From Massilia sp. WG5 (GTDB lineage: Bacteria > Pseudomonadota > Gammaproteobacteria > Burkholderiales > Burkholderiaceae_D): DNA of 64,000 nucleotides. The stretch covers positions 3,906,001-3,970,000 of the forward strand of contig NZ_CP012640.2 of NCBI RefSeq assembly GCF_001412595.2. The letters run 5' to 3'. Shown here in pieces: positions 16,451 to 24,835 of this stretch. A model generated the notes under the pieces. That model did no database searches and was not told where the DNA came from. It saw only the letters and a list, made by a program, of their open reading frames with translations. Position numbers and translations under genes: made by a program. Within the stretch, counting starts at the first letter, position 1; each line of letters starts with the position of its first letter.

Positions 16451-17512
16451 ATGACCACCACTATCAAGGGACCGGCGATCTTCCTGGCGCAGTTTGCCGG
16501 CGACGAGGCGCCGTTCAATTCCTGGGATGCGATCACGAAGTGGGCCGCCTCGCTCGGCTACCGCGGCGTGCAGCTGCCGTCCAACGACACGCGCCTGTTC
16601 GACCTGGCGCGCGCCGCCGAAAGCCGCGACTACTGCGACGAGATCAAGGGTATCGCGGCTGCCAACGGCGTCGAGATCACGGAGCTCAGCACCCACCTGC
16701 AGGGCCAGCTGGTGGCCGTGCACCCGGTCTACGACGAGGCCTTCGACGTGTTCGCACCGGCGGCGCTGCGCGGCAAGCCGGCCGCGCGCCAGCAGTGGGC
16801 GGTCGAGCAGGTGCTGCTGGCGGCCAGGGCCTCGCGCAACCTGGGCCTGGATGCGAGCATCAGCTTTCCCGGCGCCCTGGCATGGCCCTTCCTGTATCCG
16901 TGGCCGCAGCGCCCGGCCGGCCTGATCGAGACCGCCTTCGACGAGCTGGCGCGGCGCTGGCGCCCGATCCTGGACGCCTACGACGAGCAGGGGGTGGACA
17001 TCGCCTTCGAACTGCATCCGGGCGAGGACCTGTTCGACGGCGCCACCTTCGAGATGCTGCTCGAGCGCGTCGATCACCATCCGCGCCTGAACATCGCCTA
17101 CGACCCCTCGCACTTCCTGCTGCAGCAGCTCGACTACCTGGAGTTCATCGACCTGTATCACGAGCGCATCAAGGTGATGCACGTGAAGGACGCGGAATTC
17201 CGCCCCAGCGGCAGGCAAGGCGTGTATTCGGGCTACCAGCCCTGGATCGACCGTGCGGGACGCTTCCGCTCGCTGGGCGACGGCCAGATCGACTTCAAGG
17301 CCATCTTTTCCAAGTTCGCCCAGTACGGCTTCAAGGGCTGGGCGGTGCTGGAATGGGAATGCTGCCTGAAGCACCCGGAACAGGGCGCGCTCGAAGGCGC
17401 CTCCTTCATCCGCGACCACATCATCCGGGTGACCGAGAAGGCCTTCGACGATTTCGCCGGCGGCGCGACGGATCCGCAGCAGATCCGCAAGATGCTCGGC
17501 ATCAGTCAATAG
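16451..17512 (+). CDS. Sugar phosphate isomerase/epimerase family TIM barrel
   Basis: 353 residues. Likely divalent-metal ligands are E187 (FELHPGE), D218 (YDPSHF), H244 (VMHVKDAE) and E301 (LEWEC), the classic set of xylose-isomerase-like barrels. It differs clearly from the two CGD alpha proteins: it has no SSEYEG motif and a long insert near residues 85-115 and 250-275. Relatives occur beside GMC dehydrogenases and Gfo/Idh/MocA reductases in 3-keto-sugar pathways, where they isomerise or hydrate keto sugars. A role in processing the sugar product of the CGD reaction is the best guess; the exact reaction is unknown. It lies between the CGD beta gene (15 bases) and the dehydrogenase small subunit (18 bases). 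Confidence 0.72.
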   Translation: MTTTIKGPAIFLAQFAGDEAPFNSWDAITKWAASLGYRGVQLPSNDTRLFDLARAAESRDYCDEIKGIAAANGVEITELSTHLQGQLVAVHPVYDEAFDVFAPAALRGKPAARQQWAVEQVLLAARASRNLGLDASISFPGALAWPFLYPWPQRPAGLIETAFDELARRWRPILDAYDEQGVDIAFELHPGEDLFDGATFEMLLERVDHHPRLNIAYDPSHFLLQQLDYLEFIDLYHERIKVMHVKDAEFRPSGRQGVYSGYQPWIDRAGRFRSLGDGQIDFKAIFSKFAQYGFKGWAVLEWECCLKHPEQGALEGASFIRDHIIRVTEKAFDDFAGGATDPQQIRKMLGISQ

Positions 17513-17530
17513 AATAAAACGAGGAGACAC

Positions 17531-18133
17531 ATGGACCGAAGAACCCTGCTCAAGCGGATCGCCCTGGCGGCCGGCGCCGCTTACTGGAGCGGCGAAACGC
17601 TGGCGATGCAGCTGGCCAAGTCGGCAGGCAGCCGTCCGATTGATGACGGCAAGCCGGAGCCGTTCCCGGCGGCGCACAAGGCAAGCCTGGCCGCACTGTG
17701 CGAACTGATCATCCCGAAGACCGACACGCCGGGCGCGATCGAAGCCGGGGTGCCGGCCTTCGTGGCCGACATGTACGCGCACTGGATGGTGCCGGCCGAG
17801 CGCAAGCTTGTGCTCGAGGGCCTCGCGCAACTGGACAGCGCGGCGCAGGCCGGGCATGGACGCGGCTTCGCGGCCTGCACCCCTGCCGAGCAGGCGGCGC
17901 TGCTGGCGCCCGCGCGCAAGGAGGCGGGCAGCTACCGGTCGCAGTCGCACGGCCTCGACGGCCGCCTCGCCGATCCGGCCGCGCCCTTCTTCTTCAAGAT
18001 GCGCGACCTGGTCACGCTCGGCTACTTCACCTCGGAGGCCGGCGTGAACGGCGAACTGGCCTACGTGCCGGTGCCGGGCCGCTGGGACGGCGACGTCGAC
18101 ACCAAAACCTGGAACAGGCAGATTCAGATATGA
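17531..18133 (+). CDS. Gluconate 2-dehydrogenase subunit 3-like small subunit with Tat signal
   Basis: 200 residues. The start MDRRTLLKRIALAAGAA carries a twin-arginine motif (DRRTLLK). The rest matches the subunit 3 (gamma) family of membrane-associated FAD sugar dehydrogenases, with LAALCELIIPKTDTPGA, VPAFVADM and the late FFKMRDLVTLGYFTSE. In such complexes the small subunit carries the only export signal and brings the folded flavoprotein to the periplasm. The stop overlaps the GMC start (ATGA, 18130-18133), consistent with a stoichiometric complex. The start has a GAGGAGAC ribosome-binding site. Confidence 0.85.
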   Translation: MDRRTLLKRIALAAGAAYWSGETLAMQLAKSAGSRPIDDGKPEPFPAAHKASLAALCELIIPKTDTPGAIEAGVPAFVADMYAHWMVPAERKLVLEGLAQLDSAAQAGHGRGFAACTPAEQAALLAPARKEAGSYRSQSHGLDGRLADPAAPFFFKMRDLVTLGYFTSEAGVNGELAYVPVPGRWDGDVDTKTWNRQIQI

Positions 18134-19821
18134 GCTACGAATTCGATGCGATCGTGATCGGCTCCGGCATCACGGGCGGCATGGCGGCGAAGGAGCTGAC
18201 GCAGCACGGCATGAAGGTGCTGGTGCTCGAGCGCGGCCGTCCGCTGGAACACCAGAAGGACTACAAGACCGAGTTCGTGACCCCGTGGGACGCGCCCGGG
18301 CGCGGCGCGCTCGACCGCGACGCGATCGCGCGCGACTACCCGATCCAGTCCAACCAGCCCTTCGGCCAGTTCAACTGGGCCAACAAGGACTACTGGGTCA
18401 AGGACAGCGAACATCCCTACGTGCAGGCCAAGCCCTATGCCTGGATCCGGTCCAGCATCCTGGGCGGCCGGTCGACGCTGTGGGGGCGCCAGGTGTACCG
18501 CTGGTCGGACCTCGACTTCGAGGCCAACAAGCGCGACGGCCATGGCAGCGACTGGCCGATCCGCTACAAGGACATCGCTCCCTGGTACAGCAAGGTCGAG
18601 AAATACATCGGCGCCTCGGGCGAAAACCTCGGCCTGGCGCACTTCCCGGACATGGAGCTGCTGCCGCCGATGGAGATGACGGCGCCCGAGAAGCACCTGC
18701 GCGAAGCCATCCGCGCCAAGTGGCCGGAGCGCTACCTGACCATCGGCCGCACCGTCAACCTGACGCAGGAGCACAACGGCCGCGGGCCCTGCAATTACCG
18801 CAACATCTGCTCGCGCGGCTGCTCGTTCGGCGCCTATTTCTCCTCGCTGTCGGCGACCCTGCCCGACGCGCAGAAGACCGGCCTGCTGACCGTGAAGACC
18901 AACAGCGTGGTCCACCGCATCGTCACCGACCCGAAGACCGGCAAGGCCAGCGGGGTCGAGGTGATCGACGCCCTGACCGGCAAGCGCAAGGTCTACACCT
19001 CGCGCATCGTGTTCCTGAACGCAGGCACCGAGGCCAGCGTGCAGATCCTGCTGCAGTCGACCGATGCGCGGAACCCGAACGGCCTGGGCAACAAGGGCGA
19101 CGTACTGGGCCGCTACATCTGCGACCACGACAATGCCGCCGCATTCGGCGTCATTCCCGGGATGATGGACCGCTATTACTATGGGCGGCGCGCCAACGGC
19201 ATCTACATGCCGCGCTTCCGCAACCTGAAGGGCGTGCGCGACGAGGGCATCGACTTCGACCGCGGCTACATCATGCAGGGCGGCTCGATGCGGATGGGCT
19301 GGGCCGACATGGCCGGCGACGGCGACGATTTCGGCGCCGACTACAAGAAGCGCCTCGCCAATCCGGGCCCATGGGTCGTGTTCCTTGGCGGCTTCATCGA
19401 AACGCTGCCGCGGCGCGAGAACCGCATCACGCTCGACCCGCAGGCGCGCGACCGCTTCGGACTGCCGCTGTTGCGCTTCGACGTGGCGCGCGGCGAGAAC
19501 GAGGAGAAGATGGCGCGTGACGCGATGCAGGAAGCGAAAAAGATGCTGGAGGCGGGCGGCGCCCAGGGCGTGATGTCGATGCGCGTCGGCGCAACGCCGG
19601 GCGTCACCGTGCATGTGCAGGGCGGCGCGCGCATGGGCAAGGACCCGATGGACTCGGTGCTGAACGCCCACAACCAGGTGCATGGCGTGCCCAACCTGTT
19701 CGTCACCGACGGCGCGGCGATGGCATCGAGCAGCAACGTGAATCCCTCGTTGACCTTCATGGCGCTGACCGTGCGCGCGGTCGACTACGCCGTGGCCCAG
19801 CTCAAGGCCGGCAATCTATGA
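18130..19821 (+). CDS. GMC-family FAD sugar/glycoside dehydrogenase with candidate 3Fe-4S motif
   Basis: 563 residues. An FAD-binding GSGITGG lies at 11-17. The C-terminal GMC domain carries the active-site His (VHVQGGARMG) and Asn (SSNVNPSLTF), a His/Asn pair as in pyranose oxidase-like enzymes. C221, C227 and C231 form C-x5-C-x3-C, the spacing reported for the 3Fe-4S cluster of bacterial FAD glucose dehydrogenase catalytic subunits. There is no signal of its own; export is probably with the Tat-bearing small subunit. The likely reaction is oxidation of a glycoside at C3 to the 3-keto form that CGD enzymes need, with electrons leaving through the cluster. No multiheme cytochrome subunit is adjacent. 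Position of oxidation is inferred from context. Confidence 0.85.
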   Translation: MSYEFDAIVIGSGITGGMAAKELTQHGMKVLVLERGRPLEHQKDYKTEFVTPWDAPGRGALDRDAIARDYPIQSNQPFGQFNWANKDYWVKDSEHPYVQAKPYAWIRSSILGGRSTLWGRQVYRWSDLDFEANKRDGHGSDWPIRYKDIAPWYSKVEKYIGASGENLGLAHFPDMELLPPMEMTAPEKHLREAIRAKWPERYLTIGRTVNLTQEHNGRGPCNYRNICSRGCSFGAYFSSLSATLPDAQKTGLLTVKTNSVVHRIVTDPKTGKASGVEVIDALTGKRKVYTSRIVFLNAGTEASVQILLQSTDARNPNGLGNKGDVLGRYICDHDNAAAFGVIPGMMDRYYYGRRANGIYMPRFRNLKGVRDEGIDFDRGYIMQGGSMRMGWADMAGDGDDFGADYKKRLANPGPWVVFLGGFIETLPRRENRITLDPQARDRFGLPLLRFDVARGENEEKMARDAMQEAKKMLEAGGAQGVMSMRVGATPGVTVHVQGGARMGKDPMDSVLNAHNQVHGVPNLFVTDGAAMASSSNVNPSLTFMALTVRAVDYAVAQLKAGNL

Positions 19822-20990
19822 GCGCGCAAATGAACGATCCCGCCTTCCCGGGCCGGATCCGGCTCGGCATGGTCGGCGGCGGCGAGGGCGCCTTCATCGG
19901 CGCCGTGCACCGCATCGCGGCCCGCCTGGACGACCGCTACCAACTGGTGGCCGGCGCGCTGTCGTCGCGGGCCGACGCGGCGCGCCGCTCGGGCCTGGCC
20001 CTGGGACTGGACCCGGAGCGCATCTACGCCGACTATGCCGAGATGGCCCGGTGCGAGGCCGCGCGGCCGGACGGCATCGAGGCGGTCAGCATCGTCACCC
20101 CGAACCACCTGCATGCGCCGGTGGCGCGCGCCTTCCTGGAAGCCGGCATCCACGTCATCTGCGACAAGCCGGTGACCACCAACAGCCTCGATGCGCGCAT
20201 GCTGCGCGACCTGGCGCAGGAGCGCGGCCTGGTCTTTGCAGTCACCCACAACTATTCCGCCTATCCGATGGTCCGCCATGCGCGCCAGATGGTGCGCGAC
20301 GGGCTGCTCGGCGAGATTCGCGTGGTGAATGTGCAGTACGCCCAGGATTGGCTGGCCGAGCCGATCGAGCACGATGGCCAGAAGCAGGCCGCCTGGCGCA
20401 CCGACCCGGCGCGCGCGGGCGGCGGTGCGATCGGCGACATCGGCACCCATGCCTGGCAGCTGGCCGACACCATCGTCGGCCGGCCGCTGGAAGCCCTGGC
20501 TGCCCAGCTGAACAGCTTCGTGCCGGGACGCGCGGTCGATGACGACGTGCAGGTGCTGTTGCGCTACCAGGGCGGGGCGCGCGGCATGTTATGGGCGAGC
20601 CAGGTGGCGACCGGCCACGGCAACGACCTGCGGATCGGCGTGTACGGCAGCCGCGCCGGCATCCAGTGGGCCCAGGAGCGGCCGGACGAGCTGCTGTGGA
20701 CCCCGCTGGGCGAGCCGACCCGCATCGTCAAGCGCGGCACCCCGGCCGCCAACGCGGCGGCGGCGCGCGTCAGCCGGATCCCGGGCGGCCATCCGGAGGG
20801 CTACCTGGAAGCCTTCGCTTCATTGTATGGCGAGGTGGCGGCCCACCTGCTGGCCGCGCGCGATGGCCTGCCGGCGCCGCAGGATGCCGAATTCCCGACC
20901 ATCAGCGACGGCTTGCGCGCCGTCGAATTCATCGAAGCCGTCCAGGCCTCGGGCTGCGCCGGCGGCGGCTGGACGCCGCTGCCCGCATAA
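19818..20990 (+). CDS. Gfo/Idh/MocA family NAD(P)-dependent sugar oxidoreductase
   Basis: 390 residues. An N-terminal Rossmann fold (RLGMVGGGEGAFIG) is followed by IVTPNHLHAPVA and the CDKPVTT motif, in which Lys is the conserved catalytic residue of the family. The C-terminal domain begins near residue 140 with GGGAIGDIGTHAWQLAD. Cytoplasmic. Coupled to the GMC gene by ATGA. In 3-keto-sugar routes such enzymes reduce 3-keto-glucose or its lactone/enol products back to common sugars, so it probably recovers the sugar after C-C cleavage. Last gene of the 13814-20990 operon, followed by a terminator. Confidence 0.82.
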   Translation: MSAQMNDPAFPGRIRLGMVGGGEGAFIGAVHRIAARLDDRYQLVAGALSSRADAARRSGLALGLDPERIYADYAEMARCEAARPDGIEAVSIVTPNHLHAPVARAFLEAGIHVICDKPVTTNSLDARMLRDLAQERGLVFAVTHNYSAYPMVRHARQMVRDGLLGEIRVVNVQYAQDWLAEPIEHDGQKQAAWRTDPARAGGGAIGDIGTHAWQLADTIVGRPLEALAAQLNSFVPGRAVDDDVQVLLRYQGGARGMLWASQVATGHGNDLRIGVYGSRAGIQWAQERPDELLWTPLGEPTRIVKRGTPAANAAAARVSRIPGGHPEGYLEAFASLYGEVAAHLLAARDGLPAPQDAEFPTISDGLRAVEFIEAVQASGCAGGGWTPLPA

Positions 20991-21022
20991 GCGCTTTCCC
21001 TAGCACCGAATGTCTCCTCTTC

Positions 21023-21056
21023 GACGGGCGCGGCCATCCGCGGCCGTCTTTTTTTT
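21023..21056 (+). terminator. Rho-independent terminator after the CGD/dehydrogenase operon
   Basis: A GC-rich stem of ten positions with one mismatch (arms start GACGG and end CCGTC, loop GCCATC) is followed directly by eight T residues. It closes the 13814-20990 operon and separates it from the aglycone operon starting at 21177. Confidence 0.8.
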
Positions 21057-21176
21057 CGCGATCCGCCCGCGAAATCGTATTCACGGCATGGATAGCTCGT
21101 ATGGGAAAAATCCATTTTACTCATCCATCCGCTAATCCTTACAGTAGCCCATCGCCACACCTGAGAAGCAAACACC

Positions 21177-22337
21177 ATGTTCAAGTATTTCCCCACCAAT
21201 TACGTCTGGAATCTCTCGGTCGACCTGGCCATCGAGATGGGCGCACGCATCGGCGAGATCGAAGCCATGTGCGCCCCGCTGCAGGAAGCGGCGAAGCAGC
21301 CCGACGCCGCCGGCACCAAGGCCTTCCGCGAAACCTGGGCCGCCATGGCCGACAAGCTGTGCGCCCTGGCCGAGGAAGACGAGGCGCGCGGCCGCCTGAT
21401 CTCGGCCGGCGACAAGTACAACCGCGCCGCGACCTACCTGCTGACCGCCGAGCGGCTGCAGGCCCACGGTGCGCCCGGCCGCCTGGCACTTTACAGCCGA
21501 TTTCTCGACGTGTTCGCGCGCGGCGTGAAGCTGTCCGGCGAGAACTGCGAACGGGTCGAGATCCCGTATGGCGATGCGCATATCTCGGGCCTCTACGTGC
21601 GTGCCGAAGGCGTCCAGGGGCGGGCGCCGATCCTGGTGCAGGTGAATGGCCTCGACTCGACCAAGGAAATGAAATACCGCGTCGGCCTGCCGGCCTGGCT
21701 CGCGAAGCGCGGCGTGTCCTCGCTCGTGATCGACCAGCCCGGCACCGGCGAAGCGCTGCGCCTGCACGGCATGCATGCGGTGTATGACAGCGAGCGCTGG
21801 GCCAGCAAGGTGGTCGACTGGCTCGAGACCCGCGCCGACGTCGATGCGAAGCGCATCGGCCTGGAAGGCGTGTCCCTGGGCGGCTACTACTGCCCGCGCG
21901 CGGTGGCCTTCGAGCCGCGCTTCGCGATGGGTGTGGTGTGGGGCGCCAACCATGACTGGCGCGACGTGCAGAAGAAGTGCCTGCAAAAGGAAGGCAGCTT
22001 CCCGGTCCCGCACTACTGGGAGCACGTGCGCTGGGTGTGGGGTGCGAAAGACCAGGACGAGTTCATGGCGATTGCGGAAAACGTCCACCTGGACGGCGTA
22101 CTGGACCGCATCAAGGTGCCGTTCCTGGTCACGCACGGACAAAAGGATTCGCAGATCCCGCTGCACTGGGCGGAGCGCACCTACGAACAGCTGGTCAACA
22201 GCCCGAAGCGCGAGCTGAAGATCTTCACCGAACGCGAGGGCGGCGTGCAGCACTCGAGCTTCGACAATTCGGCCAATGCCGGCGCCTTCATCGCCGACTG
22301 GGTGGCCGAAACCCTCGGCGGCCGCACCGCCCTCTGA
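21177..22337 (+). CDS. Alpha/beta hydrolase, 2,6-dihydroxypseudooxynicotine hydrolase-like
   Basis: 386 residues. A helical N-terminal cap (about 1-125) precedes an alpha/beta-hydrolase core. The nucleophile elbow is GVSLGGYY (S233), the acid is likely the Asp in THGQKDSQIP, and the His is in GVQHSSFDN near the C-terminus. Cap plus core resembles the C-C bond hydrolase that splits 2,6-dihydroxypseudooxynicotine and related FrsA-like proteins. A beta-ketone or acyl-phenol cleavage of the aglycone is plausible. First gene of the 21177-26649 operon, with about 120 bases of non-coding sequence behind the upstream terminator for its own promoter. Carboxylesterase activity is the main alternative. 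Confidence 0.75.
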   Translation: MFKYFPTNYVWNLSVDLAIEMGARIGEIEAMCAPLQEAAKQPDAAGTKAFRETWAAMADKLCALAEEDEARGRLISAGDKYNRAATYLLTAERLQAHGAPGRLALYSRFLDVFARGVKLSGENCERVEIPYGDAHISGLYVRAEGVQGRAPILVQVNGLDSTKEMKYRVGLPAWLAKRGVSSLVIDQPGTGEALRLHGMHAVYDSERWASKVVDWLETRADVDAKRIGLEGVSLGGYYCPRAVAFEPRFAMGVVWGANHDWRDVQKKCLQKEGSFPVPHYWEHVRWVWGAKDQDEFMAIAENVHLDGVLDRIKVPFLVTHGQKDSQIPLHWAERTYEQLVNSPKRELKIFTEREGGVQHSSFDNSANAGAFIADWVAETLGGRTAL

Positions 22338-22365
22338 ACCGACGACCCATATTAGAGAGAGACAC

Positions 22366-23325
22366 ATGAATATCATCGGACCCGACGCACTGGTCTTCGG
22401 CGTCGACGACGTCGCCGCCTGCAGCCAGTACCTGAGCGACTACGGCCTCAAGCCGGTCGATGCCGGCCCGGCCGGCGGACGCTTCGAAGCGCTGGACGGC
22501 ACCGCCATCGTGCTGGCCCGCATGGACGACCCAACGCTGCCGGCGTCGATCGGCACGGCAAGCATGCTGCGCAAGACCATCTATGGCGTGGCCGACGAGC
22601 AGACGCTCGCCGCCATCGCCGCGGAGCTGGGCCGCGACCGCGAGGTCAAGCGCCTGCCCGACGGCAGCATTGAGGCCGTCGACGACATGGGCTTCGTGCT
22701 CGGCTTCCAGGTGACGGTACGCCGTGCGCTTGCGCTGCCGGCGGAAGCCATCAATGCGCCGTATGCACCGGCCGGGCGTCCGGCGAACGTGGTCGGCGTC
22801 GACGAAAACGCCGCGGCGCTGCCGCGCACGCTGTCGCACGTGGTGTACTTCGTGCCCGACGCGGCAAAGGCCGAAGCCTTCTATGTCGAGCGGCTCGGCT
22901 TCGCCTGCACCGACCGCCTGCTGGGCGCCGGACCCTTCCTGAAACCGGCCGGGACCGACGACCACCACACGCTGTTCATGATCCAGACCCCGCCCTTCAT
23001 GAAGGGCTGCGAACACTTCACCTTCCACATGGGCGGACCGACCGAGGTCCTGCAGGCCGGCACCCGCTTCGTGAACAAGGGCTACCAGTCGTTCTGGGGG
23101 CCGGGGCGCCACAAGATGGGCTCGAACTGGTTCTGGTACTTCAATAGCCCGCTCGGCTGCCACGTCGAGTACGACGCCGACATGGACCTGCACGACCAGA
23201 GCTGGCAGGCGCGCGCGGTGCCGATGAGCGCCGATGCGTCCCAGCTGTTCCTGTTCCAGCAGCGCGACAAGTGGGCGCCGGGCGGTCCGCCGCCAGGCGC
23301 GGCAGGCGCCGCCGAGAGACATTAA
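22366..23325 (+). CDS. VOC-family extradiol-type ring-cleavage dioxygenase
   Basis: 319 residues made of two tandem vicinal-oxygen-chelate modules, as in type I extradiol dioxygenases. Iron ligands in the C-terminal module are probably H158 (LSHVVYF), H217 (CEHFTFH) and E268 (CHVEYD), with spacing close to that of BphC-type enzymes. The expected reaction is meta-cleavage of a catecholic aglycone with Fe(II) and O2. I chose the ATG at 22366 (GAGAGAGAC upstream). The stop lies 2 bases before the Rieske ferredoxin start. Confidence 0.8.
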   Translation: MNIIGPDALVFGVDDVAACSQYLSDYGLKPVDAGPAGGRFEALDGTAIVLARMDDPTLPASIGTASMLRKTIYGVADEQTLAAIAAELGRDREVKRLPDGSIEAVDDMGFVLGFQVTVRRALALPAEAINAPYAPAGRPANVVGVDENAAALPRTLSHVVYFVPDAAKAEAFYVERLGFACTDRLLGAGPFLKPAGTDDHHTLFMIQTPPFMKGCEHFTFHMGGPTEVLQAGTRFVNKGYQSFWGPGRHKMGSNWFWYFNSPLGCHVEYDADMDLHDQSWQARAVPMSADASQLFLFQQRDKWAPGGPPPGAAGAAERH

Positions 23326-23327
23326 GC

Positions 23328-23708
23328 ATGAGCACGAGGGCCGCGCCGGTATTCCTGTGCCGCGACGACGAACTGGCGGAACGCGAATCGCGTGGCTTCG
23401 ATCCCTGGAACGAGGGTCACGATACGGTCCTGCTGGTGCGCCATGGCGGCAAGGTCTATGGCTGGCGCGATGCGTGCCCTCACCACGGCGGCACGCCGAT
23501 GGCCTGGCGCAAGGACGCGTATCTGAATTACGATCGGAACCGTATCGTGTGCGCCGCGCATGGGGCGCAGTTCGACATCGAGAGCGGCTCCTGCGTCCTC
23601 GGGCCCTGCCTGGGCCAGTCGCTGCAGCGCGTGGCGCTCACGGTGTCACACGAAGGACATATTTACATTCGTCCACAAGGCGAAGAGGAGACATCATGGC
23701 AGGAGTAG
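23328..23708 (+). CDS. Rieske-type [2Fe-2S] ferredoxin
   Basis: 126 residues, a single Rieske domain: C50-P-H52 and C75-A-A-H78 coordinate the cluster. The protein is soluble, with no signal. Such ferredoxins pass electrons to ring-hydroxylating oxygenases. No terminal oxygenase alpha/beta pair is adjacent; the VanA-like oxygenase at 1430 is a conceivable but distant partner. It may instead serve the flavoprotein encoded immediately downstream, whose start lies inside this gene (13-base overlap). Confidence 0.82.
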   Translation: MSTRAAPVFLCRDDELAERESRGFDPWNEGHDTVLLVRHGGKVYGWRDACPHHGGTPMAWRKDAYLNYDRNRIVCAAHGAQFDIESGSCVLGPCLGQSLQRVALTVSHEGHIYIRPQGEEETSWQE

Positions 23709-24826
23709 TGAACAAGGTACTCATCATCGGCGGCGGGTTTTCCGGAATGGCCGCCGCCATCGAATTGCGCAAGCGCGACATCGCCGTCGACCTGGTCGAG
23801 ATCGATCCGGGCTGGCGCTCGTACGGCGCCGGCATCAGCCTGGGCGGCGCCACCATGCGCGCGCTGGTCCAGCTTGGCGTGATCGATGCGTTCCTGGCCG
23901 AGGGCGACGCATCCGACGGCGTCGAGCTGCATATCCCGACCGGTCAAAAGGTCGCCGAACTGCCGACCCCGCGCCTGGCCGGGCCGGAAGTGCCGGGCAA
24001 CGGCGCCATCATGCGTCCGGTGCTCGCGCGCATCCTGGCCGAGGCCACGCGCAAGGCGGGCGCCAAGGTGCGCCTGGGCTGCACCTTCACCTCGATCGTG
24101 CAGGACGCCGGTGGCGTCGACGTCGCGTTCTCGGACGGCAGCAGCGGCCGCTACGACCTGGTGATCGGCGCCGACGGCCTGTATTCGAAGGTGCGCGAAG
24201 CCGTGTTCCCGGACGCGCCGAAGCCGCAGTACAGCGGCCAGGGCGTGTGGCGCGCCGTGCTGCCGCGCGACCCGGAGGTCAATGGCACCATGATGTGGAT
24301 GGGGCCGAAGATCAAGCCGGGCCTGAATCCGGTATCGCGCGACGAGATGTACCTGTTCGTGACGGAAGACCGCGCCGCCAACGACTTCATCGATCCGGCC
24401 GAATTCCTGACGCGCCTGAAAGCCCTGCTGGCGCCGTTCCCGGCGCCGCTGTTGCAGCGCGTACGCGAGCGGCTGGACGAGCATTCGCAGATCATCTACC
24501 GCCCGCTCGAAAGCCTGCTGATGCCCAGTCCCTGGTACAAGGGCAGGGTGGTGCTGATCGGCGATACCGTGCATGCCACGACGCCGCACATGGCTTCCGG
24601 CGCCTGCATCGGCATCGAGGATGCGCTGGTGCTGGCCGAAGAGCTGGGCCGGGCCGGCAGCATCGACCAGGCGCTGGACCGCTACCTGGCGCGGCGCTGG
24701 AGCCGCTGCCGCCTGGTGGTGCAGAACTCCGGCCGCCTGGGCGAGATCGAGATCGCCGGCGGCGACAAGGAAGAACATGCCCGCATCATGCGCGAAACCC
24801 TGACGGCGCTCGCGGCGCCGATCTGA
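23696..24826 (+). CDS. FAD-dependent aromatic hydroxylase (class A)
   Basis: 376 residues. A GGGFSGMAAAIEL Rossmann motif sits at the N-terminus, DLVIGADGLYSKVR near residue 158 and VVLIGDTVHATTPHMASG near residue 284, all class A monooxygenase signatures. It uses NAD(P)H and O2 to hydroxylate a phenolic substrate, and probably prepares the ring for the dioxygenase encoded two genes upstream. The start at 23696 has AAGAGGAGAC and overlaps the ferredoxin. It is distinct from the monooxygenase at 4071, so the cluster has two different ring hydroxylases. Confidence 0.85.
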   Translation: MAGVVNKVLIIGGGFSGMAAAIELRKRDIAVDLVEIDPGWRSYGAGISLGGATMRALVQLGVIDAFLAEGDASDGVELHIPTGQKVAELPTPRLAGPEVPGNGAIMRPVLARILAEATRKAGAKVRLGCTFTSIVQDAGGVDVAFSDGSSGRYDLVIGADGLYSKVREAVFPDAPKPQYSGQGVWRAVLPRDPEVNGTMMWMGPKIKPGLNPVSRDEMYLFVTEDRAANDFIDPAEFLTRLKALLAPFPAPLLQRVRERLDEHSQIIYRPLESLLMPSPWYKGRVVLIGDTVHATTPHMASGACIGIEDALVLAEELGRAGSIDQALDRYLARRWSRCRLVVQNSGRLGEIEIAGGDKEEHARIMRETLTALAAPI

Positions 24827-24835
24827 GGAGACAAT

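Noticed and set aside
13748..17950. A 1400-residue open frame on the minus strand
   Set aside because: It lies antisense to six well-supported genes, is rich in Arg/His/Asp/Val typical of shadow frames in GC-rich DNA, and has no recognisable domain.
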